From positions 1 to 64,000 of the forward strand of contig CALSOO010000007.1 of NCBI GenBank assembly GCA_943787985.1: 64,000 nucleotides of DNA, read 5' to 3'. Of this stretch, positions 1 to 9,393 are shown in pieces (the stretch's first letter is position 1; each line of letters begins with the position of its first letter). Source of the stretch: an uncultured Paracoccaceae bacterium (GTDB taxonomy: Bacteria; Pseudomonadota; Alphaproteobacteria; Rhodobacterales; Rhodobacteraceae). A program made the position numbers and the translations under genes. The notes beneath the pieces were generated by a model. That model did not search any database. It was not told the DNA's origin and saw nothing but the letters and a program-made list of their open reading frames with translations.

Positions 1-49
1 GGACGCTGACATCATCAGCATCCGGTTTAATTCGTAACGTGTCCAGGGT

Positions 50-304
50 TTATGGAACGGGCGTCGATGTGGATGTGTCGTCGTCACCAAATGCTGTGGT
101 CACGACTGTTACAATAATCGCGGCGCCGATTGCAGTTCCGGTTGTGATTGTTGTAGCGGCAACAATTTCAGCCTGACCGTTCACGACAGCGGCACCTTGG
201 CCACCAGAAACGGTGTTGTTCGTTGGCAATTGCTGCGCGAATGCTGGAACCGTCAAAGCAGCTGTCAAAGCGGCTACAGACACCAGTGTAATTGTTTTTT
301 TCAT
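50..304 (-). CDS. Small secreted YjbE/GfcA-like protein of the exopolysaccharide locus
   Basis: An 84-residue protein. The start is taken at the ATG at 302-304, which has a GAGG ribosome site a few bases upstream; an upstream in-frame TTG would add a non-conserved Cys-rich leader. Residues 1-23 are a clear Sec signal peptide ending in a VPAFAQ cleavage site. The mature part is Gly/Ala/Thr/Val-rich, with one hydrophobic stretch (about residues 50-70) and an acidic Asp/Thr tail. Size, composition and position beside YjbF- and YjbH-like genes match the YjbE/GfcA partner of yjbEFGH/gfcABCD operons. The exact role of that family is unknown; it is thought to assist polysaccharide secretion. Assignment rests on context more than on sequence. 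Confidence 0.65.
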   Translation of the reverse strand: MKKTITLVSVAALTAALTVPAFAQQLPTNNTVSGGQGAAVVNGQAEIVAATTITTGTAIGAAIIVTVVTTAFGDDDTSTSTPVP

Positions 305-419
305 AGCGGGATCCTCAAAATCTATACCGATCACTACCGCGAAGTGGCATGCAAAGCAACAAACATAGCCAAACAAGGTAAATTTTTATGGGTCTTCCCC
401 ATAATTTGCCGGGATTTCG

Positions 420-1115
420 TTAATTGTTGAGCACTGTTGTGCCGATTTTGCCCAGATACGGTCCAGCCCATTGGTTGGTCTTTATCACCACACCGCTTCT
501 CGAATCAACCCAATAGTCGTTTGTGACGGTCCCGAAATCAGTGTCACACTGTTCTTGCATGTGTTTTGTGGCGAAATTTTTCTGTACGATCGACAGGGTT
601 TCATTGCCGATCACACGCATGGTGCAGCGCATCGAAATCCGCAGCAAACCATTCGAGTCATTGCGTACGTCAAGGCTGCGTTGCCCACTGCCGCCTTGAC
701 GGTTGCGCAGCGCCCGCACGGCCATCGCTGCATTGCCTGACGCCACGTCATTGCCAAGCCCGCGTGTGCCGATCAAAACGCCAGACCGCAGGATCACATC
801 CGCGTTGTCCCCGGAGCGCCAGACGACGATTTGCCCGGCACTGGCGTCCGTACGTTTGACGTGCTGAAGCAATAAACCTTCTACGCCTGTCCCCTCGATC
901 GTTACTTTGAGGATAGGGTTCTGGAGCTGGTTCAATTTGTCCCGAGAGATCGGGGGAAGGGGTTTTGGCCCAGCCCGACTTGCTTTGATCGTGTCACGCA
1001 AATCACGAAGAGACTCAAGTTGTGTGTTTTCGCTTTCTGTCCCGCTGCTGCATGCTGTGAGTGCGGTGATCAGCGCAATGCTGATGAGGCGTGGCAGTGT
1101 CATCTTCATTCCCAA
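420..1115 (-). CDS. YjbF/GfcB-family outer-membrane lipoprotein
   Basis: A 231-residue protein beginning with a lipoprotein signal (hydrophobic LISIALITALTAC, lipobox Leu-Thr-Ala-Cys, about residues 10-22). The mature domain ends with a segment containing a conserved-looking DYWVDSRSGVV turn and a final WAGPYLG, as in YjbF/GfcB proteins, which run near 210-250 residues. The start overlaps the end of the upstream YjbH-like gene by about 10 bp, so the two are translationally coupled. Expected role: a periplasm-facing outer-membrane lipoprotein in exopolysaccharide or capsule assembly. A YjbG/GfcC homologue, normally next in the operon, is not present here. Confidence 0.75.
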   Translation of the reverse strand: MGMKMTLPRLISIALITALTACSSGTESENTQLESLRDLRDTIKASRAGPKPLPPISRDKLNQLQNPILKVTIEGTGVEGLLLQHVKRTDASAGQIVVWRSGDNADVILRSGVLIGTRGLGNDVASGNAAMAVRALRNRQGGSGQRSLDVRNDSNGLLRISMRCTMRVIGNETLSIVQKNFATKHMQEQCDTDFGTVTNDYWVDSRSGVVIKTNQWAGPYLGKIGTTVLNN

Positions 1116-3265
1116 ATCCTCGACCAGTCGCTGACAATATCCGATTTGTGCCCGCTGCGCACTTGCTCATACAAGCGGCCCTGAACGTTCAAGCGTGCGC
1201 CGCCGTCCCTTTGGATGGGGCGAATGGTTGTCGAGTTTGTGCGTTTGCTGGACGAGCCGATGAACCATTTGACCGGCACCGTCAGTTGGATGCCTTTGTC
1301 GAATGACCCTTCGCCAAAGTCGGCCGCGGACACGTCGGTGAGTGTAAAGAAACCGCCGACTTTCCAGCCGTTGGCGAATTCGCGCGTCAGTGTCATGGTC
1401 GCGCCGTAATCTCCGGCGAGGTATCGGCCCACGTCCAGTTGCGCGAGGTATCCGTTGTTCATCTCATAGTAGGCAGACACGTGTCCTGTTGCGACCGAGT
1501 AGCTTTGGAAATCCAGATCCCGATCAAAGGAGCGTTGTTTGACATAGTTCCCTTCAACCCCGAGTGCCAAGCGGCTGTTCGTTGGCTTCCACAGCAATTC
1601 GCCAGACACGCCGCCGAACATTTGTTCGAGATAACCCGCCGAGAGTCGCGCATATGTGTTTGTCCCTGCTTTCCATTGCTTGGAAACATAGAGATCCTGA
1701 ATGTACGTGCTTGATCCACGGGCATAAAGGATCGCATTGGTGCGCACGCGTGGAAGGACCGAGTTTGACAAACGGTTCGAGGTTCCGATGTTTCCCGTCA
1801 AGCGGTGGCGCAGAGACCCTGCCACGTTCCATCCCTGGCCGAAGCGGTAGTTAAATTGGGCTTCGATCCCGGCGTCGGCGCGTACGGGGCGGTCGGGATC
1901 AAAATAGCTTGGCTGGATGTATGGTCCGAGCGAGAAGGAAAGTTGCGGAAACTGCCCTTCGGGTCGAATTTCGCCAACAAGATTTGGCGCGGCACCGCTG
2001 ATATTGGACACAGCCAGCAGCGCGTCAGCGGCTTGCGGTTGGAATTCGAGCGCTTCAAGGTCGGAGCGCCGGATCGTTACAGTGGACAGGGCCAGCCCGT
2101 TGTTCATGGGCGTGATCTTGAAGGTTTCGACAGAAGGCGGCAGGATTTCTGCCATCACCCGCGCGGACCGTCCGATTGCGACGGTTTCTGAAGAAAAGCG
2201 TGTGTTGGTGATCCGCAATTCGGCGCTGTTTGCTGTGACCTTCATGGAGTCCAGAACGATACCGTCTTCGGCCAGTTTTGGTTGGATAAGGTCGCGCAGT
2301 TGTGTTGGTGCGGTGGCGCTGTTGGCCCAGTCCGTGCTCCATGCTTGCGGGTTCACCCGACGTGCCGGGCGCACCAACAGCGGGCGTGGTCCGGATACGC
2401 GCGAAGGTGTGATGGCGCGTTTGGGGTTGAGCTGGAATTGCGCGTTGATCCCGAATTCGGAGCCGTAGAGGTAATAGGCGCCCAGACGGAGCCGTTCTGA
2501 ATACTGGTATTCGGCCCCGAAGTTGACGCTGGACTTGCGATCGAAGACGCCTTCGCGTGTTTCGCGGTCATAGCTGTCGGCGGAATATTCCGCTTTTACC
2601 CCGAAGCGGTCGTTGATTTGCCACTCGATCCCGCCAAAGGGTGAGGCCGTTCCGCGAAACCATGCGTCATAGGCGGGTTCGCCCCCTGTGCTTCCGGCTA
2701 CAAATGTTGGTCTTGTCGGGTCGGAAATCCCGCCCTTGGCCAGACGTCCCCATCCGACCCCTGCTGTCACTTTGATTTTCCCCGGTAAGCTGAGGGGTTG
2801 TGTAAATGTCTTGGTCGCGACGATGTATTCACCCGAGTAGATGCCGGTCCCTGCGAAATCTTGCAAACCGAATGCAACGGCGGGGGTATAGCGCTTTTCC
2901 TTCAGCGCCAGATACCGCAGGTCGAAAGAGCGGTCGCGGTAGTCGACAAACCCACCGATGTTCAGGTCCTTGATGCCGGCGTACCGGAAGCTTGCGGTGA
3001 TCCGCGGTGTTGCCTGAAACGTCAGCGTGCTGCGGGTGGTGCCGCCGAAATAGGAGGATGTGATCGTCAATTGTCCGTCAGGCAAGGCTTCGGCCGATGG
3101 GGTGTCGATCAAACCGGGCAGGCCATAGAAGTTTTGCGATGGCTGGCTTGTGTGCGGCGAGACCTCGGCGTTTTGCGCCCACGCTGGCTGACACAGCGCC
3201 ATGAGGCCACACAGGGGGAGCCCCAACTGTGTGGACGCTTTTTTGAGCTTGGGTGAAAGCGCCAT
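1106..3265 (-). CDS. YjbH/GfcD-family outer-membrane exopolysaccharide protein
   Basis: A 719-residue exported beta-rich protein. The start is the ATG at 3263-3265, preceded by a GAGG site; it gives a signal peptide with cleavage after PAWA. The first mature segment reads FYGLPGLIDTPSAEALPDG, the 'G.pGLi.TPsA' opening typical of YjbH/GfcD proteins, whose length (about 700) also fits. The rest alternates aromatic and polar residues like a beta-barrel (for example SSYFGG, FRYAGI, GAYYLYG, VSAYYEMNNG). Family members are outer-membrane proteins needed for extracellular polysaccharide output. It heads the YjbH-YjbF pair and lies downstream of sugar-nucleotide genes, supporting one EPS locus. Confidence 0.8.
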   Translation of the reverse strand: MALSPKLKKASTQLGLPLCGLMALCQPAWAQNAEVSPHTSQPSQNFYGLPGLIDTPSAEALPDGQLTITSSYFGGTTRSTLTFQATPRITASFRYAGIKDLNIGGFVDYRDRSFDLRYLALKEKRYTPAVAFGLQDFAGTGIYSGEYIVATKTFTQPLSLPGKIKVTAGVGWGRLAKGGISDPTRPTFVAGSTGGEPAYDAWFRGTASPFGGIEWQINDRFGVKAEYSADSYDRETREGVFDRKSSVNFGAEYQYSERLRLGAYYLYGSEFGINAQFQLNPKRAITPSRVSGPRPLLVRPARRVNPQAWSTDWANSATAPTQLRDLIQPKLAEDGIVLDSMKVTANSAELRITNTRFSSETVAIGRSARVMAEILPPSVETFKITPMNNGLALSTVTIRRSDLEALEFQPQAADALLAVSNISGAAPNLVGEIRPEGQFPQLSFSLGPYIQPSYFDPDRPVRADAGIEAQFNYRFGQGWNVAGSLRHRLTGNIGTSNRLSNSVLPRVRTNAILYARGSSTYIQDLYVSKQWKAGTNTYARLSAGYLEQMFGGVSGELLWKPTNSRLALGVEGNYVKQRSFDRDLDFQSYSVATGHVSAYYEMNNGYLAQLDVGRYLAGDYGATMTLTREFANGWKVGGFFTLTDVSAADFGEGSFDKGIQLTVPVKWFIGSSSKRTNSTTIRPIQRDGGARLNVQGRLYEQVRSGHKSDIVSDWSRIWE

Positions 3266-3365
3266 GGCTGACCTCGGAAAAGAATTAGAGCGATGTTCAT
3301 TCCATACAGCATGCAAAGCCAATTGGATCAATCGCTTGTCGTACAAAACTCTTTAAGCGCGGCAA

Positions 3366-5276
3366 TCAGGTGACAGGGGTTTTCCATGTGGTTTCTTCAT
3401 TGAAAGTATGGGCGCGGGCCTGCCCGTATCCTTCCACCCAACGTCTGGCGACGGCGCGCGCGGCGTCCTCGTCCCCGTTGGCGAGCGCATCGCCCAAATC
3501 GCGTGTGGCAGAAGCAACTTCGATCTCGGACAAGCGGGCCTCATCCGAATAGAAAATCTTGGCGTGACCTGTGCCGACCAGATTGCCGGAAAGCGTCAGT
3601 TCTTCGATCATTTTTTCACCCGGCCGCAGCCCTGTGAATGTGATCTCGATATCGCCGTTTGGCTGGGCTTTGTCGCGCACGGTAAACCCTGCGGTTTCGA
3701 TCACCTGCCGCGCCAGTTTTTCGATCAAAACGGGTTTGCCCATGTCGAGCACAAAGACTTCACCCCCCGTAGCCATCGCGCCAGCGCGCAAAACAAGCGT
3801 TACGGCTTCTTGGGCGGTCATAAAGTAACGGGCCACATCGGGATGCGTCACAGTGAGAGGGCCGCCGTCACGCAATTGGTCCTGAAACAGTGGAATGACG
3901 GATCCCGAAGAGCCAAGTACATTGCCAAAGCGCACCATTGTAAATACGGGTCCTGTGTCTTGCGGAATCCGGCTTGCGAGGTCCTGGACGACCAGTTCAG
4001 CCAGCCGCTTGGAGGCGCCCATCACGTTGGTGGGCCGCACGGCTTTGTCCGACGAAATCAGCACAAAACGTTCCACGTTGGCGGCCAGGGCTTCTTGGGC
4101 AATAACCTGGGTTCCAAGAACATTGTTGGACAGGCCGGACAGCGGGTTCACTTCGACCAGCGGGACATGTTTGTAAGCGGCAGCATGCAAGACGACTTGC
4201 ACGGCATATTGTTCAAAAAGTTTGCGCAGCAGGCGGGCGTCCGAAACAGAGCCGAGGATGGGCACGATTTCAATGCCGGACCCTTCGGCCAGTTGGCGGA
4301 TTTCCATGTCGATCCGGAACAATGCCAGTTCGGACAATTCGAACAACACGATGCGCGAAGGTTGGCATTCCAGTATTTGGCGGCACAGTTCGGACCCGAT
4401 TGACCCGCCAGCGCCCGAAATCAAAACACTGCGCCCCGCATAGCTGGCGCGTGCATCGTTGAAGGTTTCAGACACTTCATCGCGGTTCAAAAACAGGTTT
4501 GGAGCAAGGGGCATCAATTGCTCGACCAGCTCTTCTTCACCGATCAATTGAGAAAAGGAGGGGATGGCCTGAACCTCAAGCCCTTGTTTTTGCAAGCGCC
4601 GCGCGATTTGCATCTGCATGGGCGCGCTGAGGGATGGCATCGCCAGCAAAACACGTCCGACCCGATTTTCGCGCGCGGCGTCCTCAATGTGGAGGGCGGA
4701 GTAAACAGGCAGCCGTGACAAGGTCATGCCGTGCATCACGGGATTGTCGTCGACAAAGGCTACGGGTTCGATTTTTTTGTGGTTGCGCAAGGCAGAGACA
4801 AGCTGTGTGCCAGTTGCACCCGCACCGTAGATCAGCACGCGCAGGGAGTCATCCGCGCGTCGATAAACCGTTTGTACGATTTGCAAGGCAATCGCGCGAC
4901 TGACCACGGCAAAGACCAGAAAACTAAGCCCAAAGACGACATGGGTGCCCGCAGTCAGAGGCGGGCCAAAAAAGAAGGTGAGCCCCCAAGAGGTTGCCGC
5001 CAAAAGCACAGCGAAAATGGCAGTGGTCCCAATGGATGTGGCGTCATAGGCGCTGAGTTGGAGGGAACACACGCCAAGCCACACAGACAATGCGCCCGCA
5101 AGCAACAAAAGCATGAACAGGACCGGAATATACTGCAGCGCCATCTCGACAATGGCGATCGGGGAGATTTGCAAGCTCACCGCAAAGGCCAGAGCCAGCG
5201 GAATAAGAATTGAATCCAGCACAAGCATGATGGATCGCTTCTGACTGCGTGTTAGGGATTTGATAAAGCTCAACAC
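3366..5276 (-). CDS. FlaA1/CapD-type membrane nucleotide-sugar 4,6-dehydratase (polysaccharide biosynthesis)
   Basis: A 636-residue membrane enzyme of the WbpM/PglF/CapD group. Residues 1-130 contain about four hydrophobic segments. A first Rossmann module starts near 145 (IYGAGATGTQL). The catalytic SDR domain begins near 283 with SGAGGSIGSELC. Near 405 a SSDKAV...MGASKRLAE stretch provides the lysine; in this family Met or Tyr can occupy the usual Tyr position, and here the YxxxK tyrosine is replaced by Met (MGASK), as in UDP-GlcNAc 4,6-dehydratases. The predicted reaction converts UDP-GlcNAc to a 4-keto-6-deoxy sugar for a surface glycan. Full length compared with long CapD homologues. Transcribed toward the YjbH genes after a 100 bp gap. 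Confidence 0.88.
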   Translation of the reverse strand: MLSFIKSLTRSQKRSIMLVLDSILIPLALAFAVSLQISPIAIVEMALQYIPVLFMLLLLAGALSVWLGVCSLQLSAYDATSIGTTAIFAVLLAATSWGLTFFFGPPLTAGTHVVFGLSFLVFAVVSRAIALQIVQTVYRRADDSLRVLIYGAGATGTQLVSALRNHKKIEPVAFVDDNPVMHGMTLSRLPVYSALHIEDAARENRVGRVLLAMPSLSAPMQMQIARRLQKQGLEVQAIPSFSQLIGEEELVEQLMPLAPNLFLNRDEVSETFNDARASYAGRSVLISGAGGSIGSELCRQILECQPSRIVLFELSELALFRIDMEIRQLAEGSGIEIVPILGSVSDARLLRKLFEQYAVQVVLHAAAYKHVPLVEVNPLSGLSNNVLGTQVIAQEALAANVERFVLISSDKAVRPTNVMGASKRLAELVVQDLASRIPQDTGPVFTMVRFGNVLGSSGSVIPLFQDQLRDGGPLTVTHPDVARYFMTAQEAVTLVLRAGAMATGGEVFVLDMGKPVLIEKLARQVIETAGFTVRDKAQPNGDIEITFTGLRPGEKMIEELTLSGNLVGTGHAKIFYSDEARLSEIEVASATRDLGDALANGDEDAARAVARRWVEGYGQARAHTFNEETTWKTPVT

Positions 5277-5387
5277 TTCTTGTTGCTCGAATTCTTTTTA
5301 TGGTTGCGAACTGCTACCGTATTTTTAGTTAATGATCCATTAACGTTTTTCAACCAGCCGCAAATTGTCATGAACCCGCTCATGATC

Positions 5388-6005
5388 TTACGGTTTGCGC
5401 CGACGAAACAGGTTGGAGATTGTCTGACAGGCGAGGTCAAAATCGTAACAGTTGGATTGGTGCTTTTGATAGATCAGATCCAAACGCGCCTTTCGTGGCA
5501 CGCAAATGCGTGTGTAAACGTCATCGGTTTGCTCTGGTGTGGTGCACCGTGACAGCAGTTTGTCTTCGTGTTTGTGAAAGCAGATCGTGGCCAACCCCGT
5601 CACACCGGGCCGTGACTTCAGAACTTTGCTGTAAATGTCTGGAAACCGGTCCACGTATTCTTTGAGCGGGGGGCGCGGCCCTACCAGACTGAGATCGCCG
5701 CGCAGGACGTTCCACAGTTGGGGAAATTCATCCATCCGCTTGGCGCGCAGCCATGCCCCGACCGGCGTAATCCGGCTTTCCTTGTCCCCGCCCGACACCC
5801 CCGCGTCTGTCGAGACCACCGACATTGTGCGGAATTTCCAAAGCCCGAATTCCTGATCCGGTGTCTTCATGCGCTTGGCCACGTAGAACAATGGCCGCCC
5901 TTGTTTCAGCAAAACATAGACGCACAACAGCAGGATCACGGGTCCGAGGATGAAGACCAGCAGTCCTGCAAAAAACAGATCAAAGAGTCGTTTGCGCCAT
6001 GTCAT
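5388..6005 (-). CDS. Initiating sugar phosphotransferase (bacterial sugar transferase, WcaJ/PssA C-terminal type)
   Basis: A 205-residue short-form polyprenyl-phosphate hexose-1-phosphate transferase. It has one N-terminal hydrophobic segment (about residues 9-32) and then the family core: Lys-rich cytoplasmic start KRLFDL, LWKFRTM near 58, the D/E-containing catalytic stretch RAKRMDEFPQLWNVLRGDLSLVG near 90-112, and the PRPPLKEYVDRF block. It would load the first sugar phosphate onto undecaprenyl phosphate at the inner membrane, starting the repeat unit. The gene overlaps the epimerase gene by 4 bp (ATGA), so they are coupled. Confidence 0.92.
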   Translation of the reverse strand: MTWRKRLFDLFFAGLLVFILGPVILLLCVYVLLKQGRPLFYVAKRMKTPDQEFGLWKFRTMSVVSTDAGVSGGDKESRITPVGAWLRAKRMDEFPQLWNVLRGDLSLVGPRPPLKEYVDRFPDIYSKVLKSRPGVTGLATICFHKHEDKLLSRCTTPEQTDDVYTRICVPRKARLDLIYQKHQSNCYDFDLACQTISNLFRRRKP

Positions 6006-6874
6006 AAAGCACCTGTGCTTTCACGCCACTGGGCGACCATGCTTTGCGCTGTGCTGTCTTCAGGTGTGAATGTCATCAGTGTCTCAAGTCGTTTTGTGCA
6101 AAGGTTCACATCTGCGGTCACGCCAGCATGGGGTGTCCGGTATCCGAACGGCAGGTGTGCGGCGTCCAGCAATGCGTCCATGCAGATCGTACCGGGTGCC
6201 GCGATGTTGAGGAGGAAGGGTGGCATATTTCCGGTGGCCAGCGTCCAGAGCGTTTGCGCAAGAGTGTGCGGCCCGATGTAGCTGCGCCGCGGGGCGCGCC
6301 CGTTGTCCAATTGGTCCAGCATCATGTCGGCGTGCCATTTCCCCAAGATTGCGTCTGCCCCTGCGACGTTGCCAATGCGCAGGCAACTGGTTTTGTCTGC
6401 CATTGGATGTGCCGCTGCCATGTGTTCCATGTCCAGCTTGGATGCCCCGTACGCTGCAAAAGGGGCGGTTGGTCCATCCTCGGACCATGGTCCGCAGCCT
6501 TTTCCGTAAACTGCACCAGAAGATGTTAAGATTATACGACCAACCTGTGCTTTTTGTGCCGCGTTCATGGTCGCGCGGGCCAGGTCCACATTCAACGCCA
6601 TGTTCGCGTCTTGTGCCGGTGTGATCCCTGCAAGACATACAACAGCATCTGCCTGAGCCATCAGGGCTTCTAAGCCTTTGGGATCGTTCAAAATATCAAC
6701 GCCATGAGTGTCCTTGAACGGCACTCGTGCGTGCCAAAGTGCCGGATGTTGCGACAGGAATGGTCTGATCAGTTTCCCGATCCGGCCATTCGCGCCAAGG
6801 AACAGCACGTTGTTTATCGCGCTTGGGCGCGTTGGGTTTATCGCGCTTGGGCGCTTTGGGTGTATTGACGGCAT
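6002..6874 (-). CDS. NAD-dependent sugar epimerase/dehydratase (extended SDR)
   Basis: A 290-residue extended SDR protein. The nucleotide-binding motif FLGANGRIGKLI lies near residue 25-36; a Ser and a Tyr-x3-Lys (YGASKLDME) are visible near 120-155. It probably modifies a nucleotide sugar for the neighbouring glycan pathway; the substrate cannot be read from sequence. The N-terminus contains an 8-residue tandem repeat (RPSAIN twice) encoded by a 24-bp DNA duplication, so the true start is uncertain; a GTG just before LFLGANG is an alternative. It is the first gene of a leftward pair with the sugar transferase and diverges from the Wza-like gene. Confidence 0.75.
   Translation of the reverse strand: MPSIHPKRPSAINPTRPSAINNVLFLGANGRIGKLIRPFLSQHPALWHARVPFKDTHGVDILNDPKGLEALMAQADAVVCLAGITPAQDANMALNVDLARATMNAAQKAQVGRIILTSSGAVYGKGCGPWSEDGPTAPFAAYGASKLDMEHMAAAHPMADKTSCLRIGNVAGADAILGKWHADMMLDQLDNGRAPRRSYIGPHTLAQTLWTLATGNMPPFLLNIAAPGTICMDALLDAAHLPFGYRTPHAGVTADVNLCTKRLETLMTFTPEDSTAQSMVAQWRESTGAL
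6812..6859. repeat. 24-bp tandem duplication in the epimerase N-terminus
   Basis: Two adjacent 24-bp units (6812-6835 and 6836-6859) differ at one base. They keep frame and encode the RPSAIN repeat at the start of the epimerase. This looks like a recent slippage duplication at the very N-terminal end, before the Rossmann fold. Confidence 0.9.
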
Positions 6875-6993
6875 GGGATCAGACAGTATCCTGAGCGCAA
6901 TCGAATTCCAATGCTTTGCGTGACCTTTGGGGGGATGTTATGGGGCAGGGCAATCGGATCATTGATGATATTCGTTGTGGGGACAAATTTGCT

Positions 6994-8103
6994 ATGATGT
7001 TGAATTTTAAGCGAACCGTTGGGTTCTGCTTGGCATTGGTTCTTGCTGGATGCACCGCATTGCCGCGCGGCGCGGCTGTGGACAACGAAATCTTGCGCGA
7101 AGCTGACGACGCCGAAGCCGGATTTGCAATCTATCCGGTCACCAAAGCCTTTTTGCCCAGCGTGGCGACGTGGCCGGTGACAAACACCCGTCAGTACGGT
7201 TGGTTGGGCCACAGCCACGGCGCCTCTACCAATGTGATCCAGGCTGGCGACACGTTGAATTTGCGTGTCTGGGACAGCGATGCCAACTCTCTTTTGACGG
7301 GTCCCACATCCCCGTCTGCAGACCTTGGTGATTCAGTGGTCAGTTCGGCGGGCACTATTTTTGTGCCCTACGTGGGCAAGGTCAAAGTATCCGGTCGCAG
7401 CCCTGACAGCGCCCGTTCGACAGTGCAGCGTAGTTTGGAAGCCATTTCACCGTCTGCGCAGGTCCAACTGACATTGGTCGCCGGGCGCAACAACTCTGTG
7501 GATTTGGTGGGCGGCGTGCGCTCTCCCGGGAACTTCCCGATGCCGGATCGCAATTTCTCGGTGCTTGGCCTGATCGCGGCAGGCGGGGGTGTTCCAGACA
7601 CCTTGTCCAACCCGCAGGTCCGTTTGCAGCGCGGTCACAAGATTTATTCGACCTCCGTCGAGAAGCTTTACCAGAACCCTTCGCTGGATTCGCGGTTGCG
7701 CGGCGGAGACAAGGTGATCGTTGAAGCGGATGACCGATATTTCCTGTCGCTCGGCGCCACAGGCACCGAAGCGCAGATCCCGTTTGAGTCCTCGAACGTG
7801 TCGGCGCTGGATGCGATCACGAAAGCCGGAGGGATCAGCGACACGCGTGGTGATCCACAAGGAATTCTGATCTTGCGGGAGTATCCCTCAAGTGCCGTGG
7901 CCGCAGGTGTACGCGGTCCACGCCAGCAACGGGTTGTCTTTACCCTTGATCTTACAAACGCTGACGGGTTGTTTTCTGCACGCAATTTCCCGATCCATCA
8001 CAAGGATCTGGTGCTTGCAACGGAAAGCCCGATTACCAACGCCCGTACAGTGCTGCAATTGGTCGGTTCGGTCTTTGGGGTTGCCAATACCGTCACGAAC
8101 TAA
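6994..8103 (+). CDS. Wza/KpsD-type polysaccharide export lipoprotein
   Basis: A 369-residue outer-membrane lipoprotein. The start is the ATG at 6994, preceded by a GGGGAC site, giving a signal ending in a lipobox (VLAGC, about residue 18-22). A Poly_export domain follows with the typical 'aGDtLnLrVWd' motif (near 90) and IFVPYVGKVKVSGRS, then SLBB-like segments (VDLVGGVRSPGNFPM; FLSLGATG; ALDAITKAGGI). This family forms the outer-membrane channel that passes the polymer out of the cell. It is transcribed divergently from the epimerase/sugar transferase genes and supplies the export pore that the YjbG-less operon needs. No Wzc-like tyrosine kinase gene is visible in the window. Confidence 0.88.
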   Translation: MMLNFKRTVGFCLALVLAGCTALPRGAAVDNEILREADDAEAGFAIYPVTKAFLPSVATWPVTNTRQYGWLGHSHGASTNVIQAGDTLNLRVWDSDANSLLTGPTSPSADLGDSVVSSAGTIFVPYVGKVKVSGRSPDSARSTVQRSLEAISPSAQVQLTLVAGRNNSVDLVGGVRSPGNFPMPDRNFSVLGLIAAGGGVPDTLSNPQVRLQRGHKIYSTSVEKLYQNPSLDSRLRGGDKVIVEADDRYFLSLGATGTEAQIPFESSNVSALDAITKAGGISDTRGDPQGILILREYPSSAVAAGVRGPRQQRVVFTLDLTNADGLFSARNFPIHHKDLVLATESPITNARTVLQLVGSVFGVANTVTN

Positions 8104-8142
8104 GGGCGGTTAGAGCCTGATCAAAGGATCACCTTGCGTTCC

Positions 8143-9393
8143 TTATGGCATCGCCATCCGTCTGTTCTCAGGCACCAATGCGTTGATCTGGCGAATGTGT
8201 TCGGGCAGGCAAACCGTGTGGAAATCGTATGTTTTGACCACATGTTCGCGGGCGGCGGGGCCGATATGCGCGTAGTCTTCGGGGTGCTGCAGGATGTCCA
8301 CGACTTGCGCCGCGATCTCGTCATGATCAAAGAAATCCACGATCATGCCTGTTTCATTGTGGGTGATGGCCTCGCGCACGGGGGCGACGTCACTGGCGAC
8401 AATGGTGGCTTGCATCGCCATGCTCTCAAGGCAGGACCATGACAGCACAAAGGGCATCGACAGGTACAGATGCACTTTGCTGATCTGGATGATCTTTTGG
8501 TAATCCTCGAACGGAACCTGCCCCAGAAAATGCACGCGGCTCCAATCGACGCGGTCACCGACTTCGGCTTCCATTTGGCCCCGCAACCCACCGGGATGCT
8601 TTGATTTGCCGCCATAGGACGTGTCATTGCCGCCGATGATCAAAACGCGGGCGTTGGGGTGCCCCCGCTGGATACCGGGCAATGCGCGCATGAACTGGTG
8701 AAAACCGCGCGTGGTTTCCAGATTGCGCGCCATATAGGTGACAATGTCATCGGTGGCCCGCGTCATCACGTGATCCACGCGCCCCAACGTCAAGGTGACG
8801 TCCTCGTTGGGTGCAAGGACATCCGTGCGGATCCCGTCGTGGCACACATAGCATTTGTCGTGAAAGCTCTCGGGGAAACGGTCGCGCTGCCAGTACGTCG
8901 GGCAATGTCCCAGATCGACGACTTCGATATTGGCCAGCGGCACTGCGTTGTTGGCGGCCAGAATATAGGGGGAGTGTTCGGACACGGGGCTTTCGGGATC
9001 GAAGCCGACGGGGCCTCCATGGGCGCTATAATAGTACTCAAAGAACCCGATGATCGGCACGTCGGGATAGACCTCCTTCATAAAGGTCAGCTCGCCCCAG
9101 CCCACATGTCCAATGATGATATCGGGGGTAAAGCCGGTCTCGCGCAGCTTTTTGGCGGCTGTTGCACATCCAAACCCGGACCCCGCCGCATTTTCCCACG
9201 CGCGTGACAGGCCATAGGCCTTTTCGCCCGCGACATGGTGTGGCTTGTAAATGATGGTGCGCACACCGTCGATTTTGGGCGGGTTTTTGCGCTGGGTGAG
9301 AAAGACGATGTCATGGACACCACGTCCCACAAGCCACTGAACCAACTCGCGATACTGACCGGGCATGTTTTGATGCACAAACAAGATATTCAT
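8143..9393 (-). CDS. Family-4-like glycosyltransferase (GT-B fold)
   Basis: A 416-residue glycosyltransferase. The N-terminal domain begins MNILFVHQNMPGQYREL and includes DIIIGHVGWGE near 90; the C-terminal Rossmann half contains ARVLIIGGND (near 245), VHFLGQVPFEDY (near 285), and a nucleotide-sugar binding region SWSCLESMAMQATIVASD..P.REAI with the E-x7-E-like spacing of GT4 enzymes. It probably adds a sugar to the repeat unit made by the adjacent locus. It is convergent with the Wza-like gene (39 bp apart). Confidence 0.85.
   Translation of the reverse strand: MNILFVHQNMPGQYRELVQWLVGRGVHDIVFLTQRKNPPKIDGVRTIIYKPHHVAGEKAYGLSRAWENAAGSGFGCATAAKKLRETGFTPDIIIGHVGWGELTFMKEVYPDVPIIGFFEYYYSAHGGPVGFDPESPVSEHSPYILAANNAVPLANIEVVDLGHCPTYWQRDRFPESFHDKCYVCHDGIRTDVLAPNEDVTLTLGRVDHVMTRATDDIVTYMARNLETTRGFHQFMRALPGIQRGHPNARVLIIGGNDTSYGGKSKHPGGLRGQMEAEVGDRVDWSRVHFLGQVPFEDYQKIIQISKVHLYLSMPFVLSWSCLESMAMQATIVASDVAPVREAITHNETGMIVDFFDHDEIAAQVVDILQHPEDYAHIGPAAREHVVKTYDFHTVCLPEHIRQINALVPENRRMAMP

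Noticed and set aside
3408..4403. A 331-codon plus-strand frame inside the FlaA1/CapD-type gene.
   Set aside because: Antisense shadow.
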